This document shows positions 1 through 7,157 of a stretch of 64,000 bases of DNA, piece after piece. The stretch is from Oribacterium parvum ACB1 (lineage in GTDB: Bacteria; Bacillota; Clostridia; Lachnospirales; Lachnospiraceae). Under the pieces are notes generated by a model. The model did not search any database, was not told the origin of the DNA, and saw only the letters and a list, made by a program, of their open reading frames with translations. Position 1 is the stretch's first letter; the number at the start of each line of letters is the position of its first letter. The position numbers were made by a program, and so were the translations under genes. Where the stretch lies: assembly GCF_000238055.2 (NCBI RefSeq), contig NZ_KE148312.1, positions 1,980,501-2,044,500 of the forward strand. The letters run 5' to 3'.

Positions 1-26
1 GCCGCTCTCGTTTAAAGCTTCACTGC

Positions 27-98
27 AACAGCCATTAAGAAAAAGGCTGTTATTACTTCATTACGCAAAACTCCGGAAAAACAGACTGTTTTTTCATA
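27..98 (-). terminator. Hairpins downstream of the NlpC/P60 gene, possible weak terminator
   Basis: Two inverted repeats follow the stop codon of the exported NlpC/P60 gene. AACAGCC (27-33) pairs with GGCTGTT (45-51), and GAAAAACAG (76-84) pairs with CTGTTTTTT (86-94). The second one, close to the stop codon, could act as a weak terminator on the minus strand; neither has a classic long U-tract. No gene is visible in bases 1-103. Confidence 0.35.
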
Positions 99-103
99 AA
101 AAT

Positions 104-1012
104 CTATCTCTTATATCTTCCGAAACCAAAGGGCTTTGCATAATGATAGTCATGTTCTCTTACATAGTCTCCGCTCTTCGTTGCATGAATAATCGTTCCG
201 TTTCCGGAATAAATTCCTACATGATAAATTGTACTCGGGCTGGAACCGTAAAACACCAAATCACCGGCCTGCAGTTCTTCTTCGGATATCTTCTGAGAAG
301 CAGCATACTGAGAACGCGAATCTCTCGGAATAGATATACCGAATTTTTTATAGATTTCTTGTGTAAATCCCGAACAATCTGCACCGGTACTAAGAGAGCT
401 TCCTGCAGTCTTATAAGGGAGAACAGCAATAAAGGAACGGGCATATCCTATTAAGTCGGACATATCTCCATTTGCAGCTACAACTGCAGGATTAGAAGAA
501 AAGTCGGAAGTTCCCTCTCCCGGACCTCCGAAACGACCGGACACTTCAAGAACAGATCCTGTCTTATCCTGTACGGCAACACTTGCTTTATCTTCCGCAG
601 AAACCGCAGCTTTATCAGCGGTCCCTAATTCCAAGTCACTCTCCATATCTATTGTGCCATTACTGACTTCATTTTTCCCGTTCGTAAATACACCGGACTC
701 GCTAACTGACTTTACTTGTACAGCTCCATTCTCAAGCCAAGCACCGGTAGAATCCACTTTATATCCTTCCACCGTCTTATTTACAACCAACCATCCCTGT
801 TGATCGAAATAATAGCACTCCGCAAGACCGTCCCCATTCCCGTCAATCCACGCCCATGAAGACTTAGGATATGTACCATCTAAATGATTGTACCACCACT
901 TAGCGCTATTCTTTCCATTTCCCTTCTGCCACTGTCCGGCGTACACCGGAAGGGCAAGAAGAGCTGACATAACAACAATAGAACAAAAACCTATCCGCTT
1001 TTTATTTTTCAT
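104..1012 (-). CDS. Exported NlpC/P60 peptidoglycan hydrolase with N-terminal cell-wall-binding repeats
   Basis: This 302-residue protein is probably secreted and cuts peptide stems of peptidoglycan. A signal peptide (MKNKKR, then a hydrophobic stretch ending at VYA-G) is followed by about 70 residues of Trp/Tyr/Gly-rich repeats of the choline-binding/cell-wall-binding kind (AKWWYNHLDG, AECYYFDQQGW, GYKVDSTGAW). A low-complexity linker of about 90 residues leads to a C-terminal NlpC/P60 domain. The catalytic Cys lies in GADCSGF, a His in YHVGIYSG and a second His in IIHATKSG. The usual PYVWGG-type motif is altered to PYKTAG. The ATG is preceded by AAGGAGAAGAGG and by a good sigma-A promoter, so the gene looks monocistronic. 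The substrate bond is not determined by the sequence. Confidence 0.9.
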   Translation of the reverse strand: MKNKKRIGFCSIVVMSALLALPVYAGQWQKGNGKNSAKWWYNHLDGTYPKSSWAWIDGNGDGLAECYYFDQQGWLVVNKTVEGYKVDSTGAWLENGAVQVKSVSESGVFTNGKNEVSNGTIDMESDLELGTADKAAVSAEDKASVAVQDKTGSVLEVSGRFGGPGEGTSDFSSNPAVVAANGDMSDLIGYARSFIAVLPYKTAGSSLSTGADCSGFTQEIYKKFGISIPRDSRSQYAASQKISEEELQAGDLVFYGSSPSTIYHVGIYSGNGTIIHATKSGDYVREHDYHYAKPFGFGRYKR

Positions 1013-1040
1013 ACAAAACCTCTTCTCCTTACCTTTCTTT

Positions 1041-1069
1041 ATATTACGACACGAAAAAATTTAATACAA
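1041..1069 (-). promoter_or_regulatory. Sigma-A-type promoter of the NlpC/P60 gene
   Basis: On the minus strand a -35 box TTGTAT (1064-1069) and a -10 box TAATAT (1041-1046) are separated by exactly 17 bases. They lie about 30 bases upstream of the start codon of the exported NlpC/P60 gene, with the ribosome binding site AAGGAG between them. This is a close match to the housekeeping consensus. Confidence 0.7.
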
Positions 1070-1128
1070 CGGTACTTGATTAAATTGTAAGGTTTGCAAC
1101 GCAAAGTTTAGTAATTTGTAAGTTATTA

Positions 1129-1176
1129 AAAAAAACGAAACGACCAATAGTGCAAATACATTTTACTATCGGTCGT
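1129..1176 (-). terminator. Intrinsic terminator after the DUF3343 gene
   Basis: A stem formed by ACGACCAATAGT (1140-1151) and ACTATCGGTCGT (1165-1176) is followed on the minus strand by TTTCG and an eight-base T-run (1129-1136). It sits about 75 bases past the stop codon of the DUF3343 gene and separates that transcript from the NlpC/P60 promoter. Confidence 0.8.
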
Positions 1177-1249
1177 TATAGTATAAAAAATAATAAAATT
1201 TCTACATTTTGCTCACGTATTATTTTGCAGGTTCCGATTATTTGTAAAA

Positions 1250-1504
1250 TTAAAGGTAGGAATCCCGTTTTGCATTGAAAGACTCATTAATCTTCTTCAG
1301 CTCACGATACGTTGACGCATTATTCTTTAAATATCGCTCCAGAGCAGGATACTCCTGTTCGTCTATCCTAAGACACACTCCGCAACATAGACTTGCTTCA
1401 CGAGGCGTAGGTGCAATTACAGAGCCGATTCCCGCATTTTGCAAATCCCGTCGCAATTTAATAGCCTGTTCATGATTATCAAAAAGGATATAGTATTTTG
1501 TCAT
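1250..1504 (-). CDS. DUF3343 small protein (putative sulfur/selenium carrier-like)
   Basis: This 84-residue protein matches the DUF3343 family in size and pattern: an opening YYILFDNHEQAIKLRRDL, then a CCGVC cysteine cluster near residue 42 and a YPALERYL segment. Family members are often described as putative Se/S carrier-like proteins because they co-occur with SelD/YedF-type selenium genes, and they also sit beside double-cubane reductases. Here it lies downstream of a double-cubane gene on the same strand, about 100 bases away. The carrier role is inference; no SelD or SelA gene is visible in this window. Confidence 0.75.
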   Translation of the reverse strand: MTKYYILFDNHEQAIKLRRDLQNAGIGSVIAPTPREASLCCGVCLRIDEQEYPALERYLKNNASTYRELKKINESFNAKRDSYL

Positions 1505-1600
1505 GTCTCCCGGCTTCTTCTTTCTAAGATAAATAACAATTTTGCCAGATTTCCTATTCCCTATTTCCCTAAAGAAATATTCCCTAGGACTTAACTTTGC

Positions 1601-2884
1601 TTACTTATTTGCTTCAATCATTTCGAGGAAAGCACTGACACGGGTTCTCAACTGCTCCGCATCACTGTCTTCGTAGTCTGTTTCCAGACTTAATACCTTA
1701 TAGCCTTCTTCCTTTAAGCGTCTTTCCACAAAATAGTTTTCCGTAGCATAGAGATTACAGAACTTTAAGTTTACATTGAGAATACCGTCTACCTGATATT
1801 CCTTCGCAAGTCTTAGGATATCGTCGATTCTTTCCGGGTTCGGAGTAAAGCAAGCACAATGAATATTGTTAAAATAACGTTCCGTAAGTGCGGAAGCAGC
1901 TTCTTCCATGGTCTTGTTGTTTTCTTTTACAGTATTGGTAAAATAGCGAGTTCCCGTACAATTTTCTTCGCATACCACGATTCCGCCACTGGTTTCCACG
2001 ATATTATGCATCTTCCAGTTCGGGACAGCCATAGGAGTTCCGGTAATTAAGATTCTCGGTGCATTCTTCGGAGCAATGGAAACATCCTCTTTTATTCTTT
2101 TTTCCAGTTCTTCGCAAAGGCTGTTCACTTGTGCCGTTAAACGCTCCGGATCATCAAAGAAAGCAATCTGCATAATGAGAAGAACGTCTCTTCCGCTAAT
2201 CGGTACACAACTGTTTTTTCTACAATTATAGAGTCTTTGCAGAGCCTTTCTCTTTTCATTCACAATGTGAATTGCCTGATTTAACTTATCAATATCGATT
2301 TTATTTCCGCTAAAGTCTTCCATTACCTTTACAAAATCAAGGATTTCCTTGTCCCATGCGGCAATGTCCTGCGGTCTTTTTCCATGAGGAAGGTGCATAA
2401 TGTGCATTTTTACATCTTCGGAAAGAATCTCATAGGCTTTCTTCTTCCCGTCACAAGTGGTCTCTCCGACAAACATATCGGCAATACGGAAATAGGGGCA
2501 GGTTCTCCCCAGTCTCGCGCCGACAGAGGCCTTGATTAAAGGACAGGTATTGGCGGGAAGCACCTTCTCTCCTTCCGGTACCCAGAACTGAGAACCGCCG
2601 CAAAGACCGGTAACGATTCCGTTTGCCGCAATAATTACCTCATCCGGAACGAAGACACAGAAGGTACCGATGACTTTTCTACCTTCTTTTTGCGCTTGAA
2701 TCAGTTCGGCAGGACGAATCCCGTGAATATCCGCAGCGACCATATTGAAATAGTCCATTCCCTGCGGACGGTTCTCCTGTGTTAAAAATACATCGCCATA
2801 TGCTCCCGGAAGGGCAGCACAAAGTAAGTCGTGTTTGTCCAGATCCATGCCAAGATCGGACCACATCTGATGGTTCTTGTCCAT
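1601..2884 (-). CDS. Double-cubane-cluster anaerobic reductase (2-hydroxyacyl-CoA dehydratase-like, YjiM type)
   Basis: The 427-residue protein belongs to the HgdB/BcrC/YjiM superfamily, which binds an unusual double-cubane [8Fe-9S] cluster or a [4Fe-4S] cluster and performs low-potential reductions after ATP-driven activation. Visible marks are EVIIAANGIVTGLCGGSQFW, NTCPLIKASVGARLGRTCPYF, VETSGGIVVCEENCTGTRYF and a C-terminal NVNLKFCNLYATENYFVERR, giving several conserved Cys residues. Its length and the absence of a CoA dehydratase partner subunit favour the single-subunit reductase group rather than a true dehydratase. The activator ATPase is not in the window. AGGAGG lies nine bases before the ATG. 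The gene has its own promoter and a leader with a terminator (separate entries). The physiological substrate is unknown. Confidence 0.85.
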   Translation of the reverse strand: MDKNHQMWSDLGMDLDKHDLLCAALPGAYGDVFLTQENRPQGMDYFNMVAADIHGIRPAELIQAQKEGRKVIGTFCVFVPDEVIIAANGIVTGLCGGSQFWVPEGEKVLPANTCPLIKASVGARLGRTCPYFRIADMFVGETTCDGKKKAYEILSEDVKMHIMHLPHGKRPQDIAAWDKEILDFVKVMEDFSGNKIDIDKLNQAIHIVNEKRKALQRLYNCRKNSCVPISGRDVLLIMQIAFFDDPERLTAQVNSLCEELEKRIKEDVSIAPKNAPRILITGTPMAVPNWKMHNIVETSGGIVVCEENCTGTRYFTNTVKENNKTMEEAASALTERYFNNIHCACFTPNPERIDDILRLAKEYQVDGILNVNLKFCNLYATENYFVERRLKEEGYKVLSLETDYEDSDAEQLRTRVSAFLEMIEANK

Positions 2885-2984
2885 AATTTAACCTCCTGAA
2901 TGATTTATTGCAATGTAAGCTGCAATAATCTCCGATAAACAGATATAGGTCTCTCCTGAAGAAAACTACTATCTGTAATGAAAA

Positions 2985-3007
2985 GACACCGGAAATATTC
3001 CGGTGTC
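2985..3007 (-). terminator. Terminator hairpin inside the leader of the double-cubane gene
   Basis: GACACCGGA (2985-2993) pairs perfectly with TCCGGTGTC (2999-3007) around a five-base loop, and the minus strand continues with TTTTC. Because the likely promoter lies upstream at 3065-3070, this hairpin is in the 5' leader of the double-cubane gene and is best read as an attenuator rather than as the end of the preceding B3/B4 gene. It may also end transcripts from that gene. Confidence 0.65.
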
Positions 3008-3027
3008 TACGAGGAACTCACGCTCAT
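3007..3027 (-). CDS. Six-codon serine-rich leader reading frame (MSVSSS)
   Basis: A tiny frame reads ATG AGC GTG AGT TCC TCG TAG, giving MSVSSS. It has a good ribosome binding site AAGGAG (3032-3037) four bases upstream. The last base of the stop codon (3007) is the first base of the terminator hairpin. The ribosome binding site lies in the arm, and the start codon in the loop, of an 11-bp hairpin (TACGA.GGAGCT with AGTTCCTCGTA, about 3008-3043). A ribosome at codons 4-6 or at the stop would cover the terminator 5' arm, so this looks like translation-controlled antitermination. Function is inferred from layout alone. Confidence 0.45.
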   Translation of the reverse strand: MSVSSS

Positions 3028-3064
3028 TAAGCTCCTTCGTACACACGTTTACAGTGATGTATCC

Positions 3065-3070
3065 ATTATA
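3065..3070 (-). promoter_or_regulatory. Perfect -10 box (TATAAT) for the double-cubane leader transcript
   Basis: TATAAT on the minus strand at 3065-3070 would start transcription near 3058, just before the leader frame. The -35 region 17 bases upstream (TTCTCA) is a poor match, so activator help or an extended element may be needed. Between this box and the B3/B4 stop codon is about 110 bases of AT-rich sequence with no other feature I can support. Confidence 0.5.
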
Positions 3071-3181
3071 CGAAAGGAAGAAAAACTTGAGAAATTGTGA
3101 GTTAATATAGGCAAGCTCTTTTATTTGTAAAACTTATAAATTAATAAGTTTATTGATTCCATCAGATTATTTTATATGGAT

Positions 3182-3877
3182 TTATATCTCCGTATTCTCA
3201 TCACCATAGGTAATGACATGGGTAGAGAACTCCATATCCGGCATACATTCCGCCATGTCCTTACGAATCCGCTCCAGGGCATCCAGACGCATCTCTACGG
3301 AAGTATTGGCATTTCCCTGAATGATAAAAATAGCATTCTTCGTATTCTCATCAAACTTGTAGTTTTCGCCGTCACGAACATCAATCCAAGCCATGATGCC
3401 CTTCTTATCCTTGTAAACATAATCCGTTTCCGCCACATACTTCTCCGGGGCAAGAATCGGATAAAAAACATCTTCCTTTTTGCTGACCGTAAAGCAGATC
3501 TCATCCTCAATCTTATCGAAATCATGTCCGCCGATAGCAAGGAAAGAATGCAGAGACTCTACATTGTAGATATCTACAATGCTGTTAATGTTTGGCATAG
3601 AGCCGCGGCGCTTGATATTTTGAATGAGGGCTACAGCCGTAGGCGGATTCTTTTTAGTACTGCGCCCTACAGCCGTAATGGAGTCAATATAGCCTTGATT
3701 TACAGGATGCTTTGCCGCTTCCTCCGCATCACAGTTCAGTGCCCATTCTTCCATCTTCTTCTGCTTTTCAAGAAATGCATCCGAGAGCTTTGCGGCGGGA
3801 TTTACATTTTTGGCAATGGCAATCACAATACTTTTTTTCCCTAAATCGGCAATACTTTTGTCCACAATAATCTTCAT
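3182..3877 (-). CDS. B3/B4 tRNA-binding domain protein (putative tRNA-editing domain)
   Basis: The 231-residue protein resembles free-standing B3/B4 domain proteins, related to the editing domain of the phenylalanyl-tRNA synthetase beta chain. Typical stretches are SLHSFLAIGGHDFDKI, ILAPEKYVAETDYVYKDKKG, IMAWIDVRDGENYKF and NAIFIIQGNANTS. Family members are thought to bind or hydrolyse misacylated tRNA, but most are uncharacterised. The start MKIIVDKSI is preceded by AAAGGAGATT. The gene begins 24 bases after the cysteine desulfurase-like gene stops, so the two are probably co-transcribed. The substrate cannot be named from sequence. Confidence 0.8.
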   Translation of the reverse strand: MKIIVDKSIADLGKKSIVIAIAKNVNPAAKLSDAFLEKQKKMEEWALNCDAEEAAKHPVNQGYIDSITAVGRSTKKNPPTAVALIQNIKRRGSMPNINSIVDIYNVESLHSFLAIGGHDFDKIEDEICFTVSKKEDVFYPILAPEKYVAETDYVYKDKKGIMAWIDVRDGENYKFDENTKNAIFIIQGNANTSVEMRLDALERIRKDMAECMPDMEFSTHVITYGDENTEI

Positions 3878-3901
3878 AGAAAAATCTCCTTTACTAATAA
3901 T

Positions 3902-5248
3902 TTACTTTTCTTCCTCCAGTAATTCCCTTAGAGCATCAATAGCCAGCTTTACTTCTTTATCCGTATTTGCAAAGCCAAAGGAAAAACGAATCGTTCCCGT
4001 CGGATAAGTCCCCATGGTTTTATGGGCGGACGGGGCGCAGTGCAGGCCGACTCTTGTCATAATACCATAGCGTGTATCGAGCTGAAAAGCCGTATCGGAT
4101 AGTTCTCTGGTTAGCGTCTGGATGGAAACCACTCCGGTTCGCATCTCCGTATCTTTTTTTCCGATGATTTTCAATTTTCCTTCTTTCTCTAGGGGCTCCA
4201 GAAGTGTAAGAAATTCTTCGGTAAGGTGCAGTTCATGCTCACTGATTTTTTCTAAGGCTGCCGAAAAGCAGTGCTCCGTAGTGAAAAGTTCTGCATTATC
4301 CGCACCCCTTGTAAAGATGTTTTCAATTCTGTCTATGTTTTCTTCCGAGGAACTTAGAAAATGAAAATTTTCTTTATCTTCAAAAACCACATTTTCTGTT
4401 CGTCTTTTTTCCTCTAATAAGCTCAATTCTCCGAGCTTGCGAAGCCAATTTAATGCAGCATGCAAGCCGAAAATTCCCGGTAAATTCGGTGTTCCCGCTT
4501 CAAAACGATCCGGCATAAACTCCGGAACTGTCTCTACATTACTAAGGCTTCCGGTTCCTCCTGAAATCAAAGGTTCAATTTTCAGAACAAGTTCATCTCG
4601 AAGAATAAAACCGCCTATACCCTGTGGCCCTAAAAGTCCCTTATGCCCCGTAAAGCAGAGAATATCGATATGCATTTTCTCCATATCGATCGGAAAAACA
4701 CCGGCTGTTTGCGCCGAGTCCAGAATGAAAACCAATCCGTTTTCTTTGCAGAAGTTCCCCACTTCTTCAATAGGAAGCATGGTGCCGAAGACATTACTGG
4801 CGTGGGTCATTACTACCGCCTTTGTATCCGGACGAAGACAGCTCGAGAGCTTTTCCGGTTTTAAGCTACCGTCCGACTCACACTGCACTCTTGTAAAGCT
4901 GACTCCCTTTTTTTCCAGCTGCCTGATAGGCCGCATTACCGCATTGTGCTCCATGGAAGAAACAATAACATGGTCTCCGCTATGCAAAAGTCCCTTTAAT
5001 ACTACATTCATGCTCTCCGTAATATTTCTTGTAAATACAACATTTTTATAGTCCGGCGCATGAAATAAGGCTCCAATCAGCTCTCTACATTCAAAGACAA
5101 CGGATTCCGTATCATAGGCAGTTGCATAGCCTCCCCGGTTTACATTCGTACCGAGTTTTGTCATGTAGTCATAGACTGCCATTGGAACTTCTTCCGGCTT
5201 CGGAAAAGAGGTTGCGGCATTATCCAGATATATTTTTTCCTGTTCCAT
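3902..5248 (-). CDS. Cysteine desulfurase-like aminotransferase class V (EF2568-type) with an insertion
   Basis: This PLP enzyme would take sulfur (or selenium) from cysteine. Clear marks are [12 protein letters not shown] at the N-terminus, [27 protein letters not shown], the PLP lysine in [15 protein letters not shown], and a loop cysteine in [18 protein letters not shown]. The family is usually about 380 residues; this one has 448 because about 55 extra, charged residues lie between [11 protein letters not shown] (about 270) and [12 protein letters not shown] (about 330). EF2568-type desulfurases often accompany selenium-dependent hydroxylase and DUF3343 genes, which fits the neighbour at 1250. 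It starts nine bases after the radical SAM gene ends, so they form an operon. The true sulfur acceptor is unknown. Confidence 0.88.
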   Translation of the reverse strand: MEQEKIYLDNAATSFPKPEEVPMAVYDYMTKLGTNVNRGGYATAYDTESVVFECRELIGALFHAPDYKNVVFTRNITESMNVVLKGLLHSGDHVIVSSMEHNAVMRPIRQLEKKGVSFTRVQCESDGSLKPEKLSSCLRPDTKAVVMTHASNVFGTMLPIEEVGNFCKENGLVFILDSAQTAGVFPIDMEKMHIDILCFTGHKGLLGPQGIGGFILRDELVLKIEPLISGGTGSLSNVETVPEFMPDRFEAGTPNLPGIFGLHAALNWLRKLGELSLLEEKRRTENVVFEDKENFHFLSSSEENIDRIENIFTRGADNAELFTTEHCFSAALEKISEHELHLTEEFLTLLEPLEKEGKLKIIGKKDTEMRTGVVSIQTLTRELSDTAFQLDTRYGIMTRVGLHCAPSAHKTMGTYPTGTIRFSFGFANTDKEVKLAIDALRELLEEEK

Positions 5249-5257
5249 CCAGCTCTC

Positions 5258-6184
5258 CTATACAATATTTTCCAAATCAAACATCGTCTGGGCAGGACAG
5301 TTCTTGTAGGAAAAATCCGTGGCATAGATCGATTCCTTCTTCTCAAATTCTTCTATCCATTTGTCCAGCTGTTTCAGCATTTTTTCTCTATCTTTCGCTA
5401 AGGTACCCCAAACTCGCTTTCGAATACAATCGTGAAAGGAATCGTAAAATAGTTCCGTTCCGTCCGTAGCCAAAAGTTCCACCACTCTTCTATCTTCTTT
5501 TAGGTTTTCCAGTTCCGTTGCCGGCTGAAAACTTCCCTTTACAATATCCTGATACAATGGCGTATCGGAGGAGATAAACATGGAAAAGTTTACGACAAAT
5601 TCCGGTTTTGTCCGATTTAGAAAAGCGGCCAGGGCTTCCGCATTTTCTATCCCTCTCTCTTTTCCTGCGACACCGCTCATGATATGCGCATCATAAATCA
5701 TACCGGCATTTTTAATTCTTGCAATTTCCCGCTCCGCTTCCACTACATCATGCTCCTTATGCATAAAGGATAGGACATCCTGCAGTCCGCTTTCTATTCC
5801 GATATAGAGATGCTTGTAGCCGTTCTCCGAAAGAGCCCTAAGCTCCTCGTCCGTTTTCATCCGAATGCTTGTGACGGTTGCGTCAGAATTAATTATGTCG
5901 CATTCCGGAAAGTACTGATGAATTAAATTCAGTATTTTTAAAAGCTGTTCGGTTTTTAAACTGAAGGCACAGCCGTCTCCTAAAAAGATCTTCTTAGGCT
6001 TTCCTCCTGCGTTCTGAACACGCCTTAGCTCTTCTTCTATCTGTGAAAATGGAAGCTCTCTGTAGTGCAGGTCACGAAAGAGATTGCAAAAATGACAGCC
6101 GTTATACGGGCAGCCGACAGTCACGGGCAACATATAAGAACTCTTCTCCATAGGAGAACGACAAATCCTTCCCTCGTAATCCAT
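5258..6184 (-). CDS. Radical SAM protein with CX4CX2C cluster motif (COG1032-like)
   Basis: A 308-residue radical SAM protein. The cluster motif is GCPYNGCHFC, so the cysteines are spaced CX4CX2C, seen in a COG1032-type subgroup of anaerobic Firmicutes. IFLGDGCAFSL, GYKHLYIGIESGLQDVL and DAHIMSGVAGKERG continue the partial TIM barrel. The start was set at MDYEGRICRSPMEK because AAGGAGG lies six bases before that ATG; the longer frame adds seven residues without such a site. It precedes and probably shares a transcript with the cysteine desulfurase-like gene. The reaction catalysed is not known. Confidence 0.85.
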   Translation of the reverse strand: MDYEGRICRSPMEKSSYMLPVTVGCPYNGCHFCNLFRDLHYRELPFSQIEEELRRVQNAGGKPKKIFLGDGCAFSLKTEQLLKILNLIHQYFPECDIINSDATVTSIRMKTDEELRALSENGYKHLYIGIESGLQDVLSFMHKEHDVVEAEREIARIKNAGMIYDAHIMSGVAGKERGIENAEALAAFLNRTKPEFVVNFSMFISSDTPLYQDIVKGSFQPATELENLKEDRRVVELLATDGTELFYDSFHDCIRKRVWGTLAKDREKMLKQLDKWIEEFEKKESIYATDFSYKNCPAQTMFDLENIV

Positions 6185-6290
6185 ATAAGCCTCCTTACAG
6201 TTCACTCTACGTCAGCAAAAACAATATCCTTTGTTTTCTTAGAACTGATTCCTTTGTTCTGTTAGAACTTTCTGTCTCAACGAATAGAAT

Positions 6291-6710
6291 TCAATTTACA
6301 ATCTGTAAAATCAGACCGTGCGGAAGGCAAACAATCGGTAAATCCGCATTTTCTTTACTGATGGCAGGAGTGTGCACACAGATTTGATTGTTACAGTTGG
6401 ATTCCGTGCAAAGCACCTTCCCGTCTTTCACTTCAATAAAATTTACTTCATGCATTGCCGGATTTCGCTCGTCATCTGACAAACTGCTTAAACTTTCTTC
6501 AAAAGGAACTTCTTTGGCTTCCTGATCCAGAATCATAAACTTGGCATCTTTTACGAGCTCATGTTCCAGAAGGATTTCTCCATTTTTTAAAACACGAAGT
6601 TTTTGAGAAGGCTTAGCCAGAAGTTTCGGAATAAGATAAGATAGGCCTGCTATAAAAAGCACGACTAAAACGATTCCGATAATGACTTTTAACTCTTTTT
6701 TATTCTTCAT
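6291..6710 (-). CDS. Membrane-anchored NusG domain II protein
   Basis: 139 residues: one N-terminal membrane segment (VIIGIVLVVLFIAGLSYLIP, about residues 9-28) followed by an extracytoplasmic NusG domain II (Lin0431-like fold) with LRVLKNGEILLEHEL, GKVLCTESNCNNQICVHT and IVCLPHGLILQIVN. Four cysteines cluster in the second half. Such proteins are common in Firmicutes, often near ApbE, FMN-binding or Rnf genes, but their role is unknown. The radical SAM gene starts about 106 bases downstream. Upstream is a purine-rich (minus strand) repeat region rather than a clear promoter. Confidence 0.8.
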   Translation of the reverse strand: MKNKKELKVIIGIVLVVLFIAGLSYLIPKLLAKPSQKLRVLKNGEILLEHELVKDAKFMILDQEAKEVPFEESLSSLSDDERNPAMHEVNFIEVKDGKVLCTESNCNNQICVHTPAISKENADLPIVCLPHGLILQIVN

Positions 6711-6770
6711 AGATTACTTCCCTATTCCCTAACTTTTCTTCACTTTCTTACTTCTTTACCTTCTTCCTTC

Positions 6771-6834
6771 TCTATTTTGTTATTTCTTTACTTCCCCGGT
6801 TCTCTATTTTTTTATTTCTTTACTTCCTCAGTTC
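6771..6834. repeat. Two-copy 32-bp tandem repeat, pyrimidine-rich on the plus strand
   Basis: Bases 6771-6802 and 6803-6834 are two nearly identical 32-bp units (TCTATTTTNTTATTTCTTTA followed by CTTCC and a CAGTTC/CGGTTC end). The surrounding 6715-6850 is made of related CTTT/CTTC blocks. It lies between the NusG-II gene and the tRNA-Thr gene. I see no coding frame in it. Confidence 0.75.
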
Positions 6835-6930
6835 TTTCTACTCCTATTTTTTCTGTACCCTAGCTTTAGCCCCGTTTACGCAGGCAGCTTATTTCATCAC
6901 TATTTTCCCATTATAGCAGAGAAAAACAGA

Positions 6931-6955
6931 AAAAAACAGGGAAGCCAAGCTTCCC
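6931..6955 (-). terminator. Terminator of the tRNA-Thr transcript
   Basis: GGGAAGC (6939-6945) and GCTTCCC (6949-6955) form a tight hairpin; the minus strand continues with G and six T residues (6931-6936). It ends 14 bases past the tRNA 3' end. Confidence 0.85.
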
Positions 6956-6968
6956 CGTTTCCGTATTC

Positions 6969-7041
6969 GGCCACAAACCGGACTTGAACCGGTGACCTTC
7001 TGATTACGAATCAGATGCACTACCAACTGTGCTATTGTGGC
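6969..7041 (-). tRNA. tRNA-Thr (anticodon CGT)
   Basis: The minus strand folds into a complete cloverleaf: acceptor GCCACAA with TTGTGGC, D stem GCAC/GTGC, anticodon stem TCTGA/TCAGA around the loop TTCGTAA, and T stem ACCGG/CCGGT around TTCAAGT. The anticodon CGT reads ACG (Thr). The total is 73 bases with an apparent C at the discriminator position; CCA is not encoded. A terminator follows immediately, so it is transcribed alone. Confidence 0.95.
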
Positions 7042-7157
7042 AACCACTGCAGTATAGCACAGGTTTTCAGCATTGTGCAAGCAAGAAATTTTGCTGCAAT
7101 TCACTTCGCTTTTACAAATTGGCATCAAAAAATCCATTTCTCTGCAAGAAACTATTC

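Noticed and set aside
1601-2884. True 2-hydroxyacyl-CoA dehydratase subunit
   Set aside because: No second subunit or activator gene is adjacent, and length and motifs fit the single-subunit double-cubane group better.
4437-5051. 204-codon plus-strand frame within the desulfurase-like gene
   Set aside because: A shadow of the strongly conserved PLP enzyme on the other strand; no family features.
6889-7137. 82-codon frame covering the tRNA-Thr gene
   Set aside because: It runs through a clear tRNA and its terminator and has no ribosome binding site.
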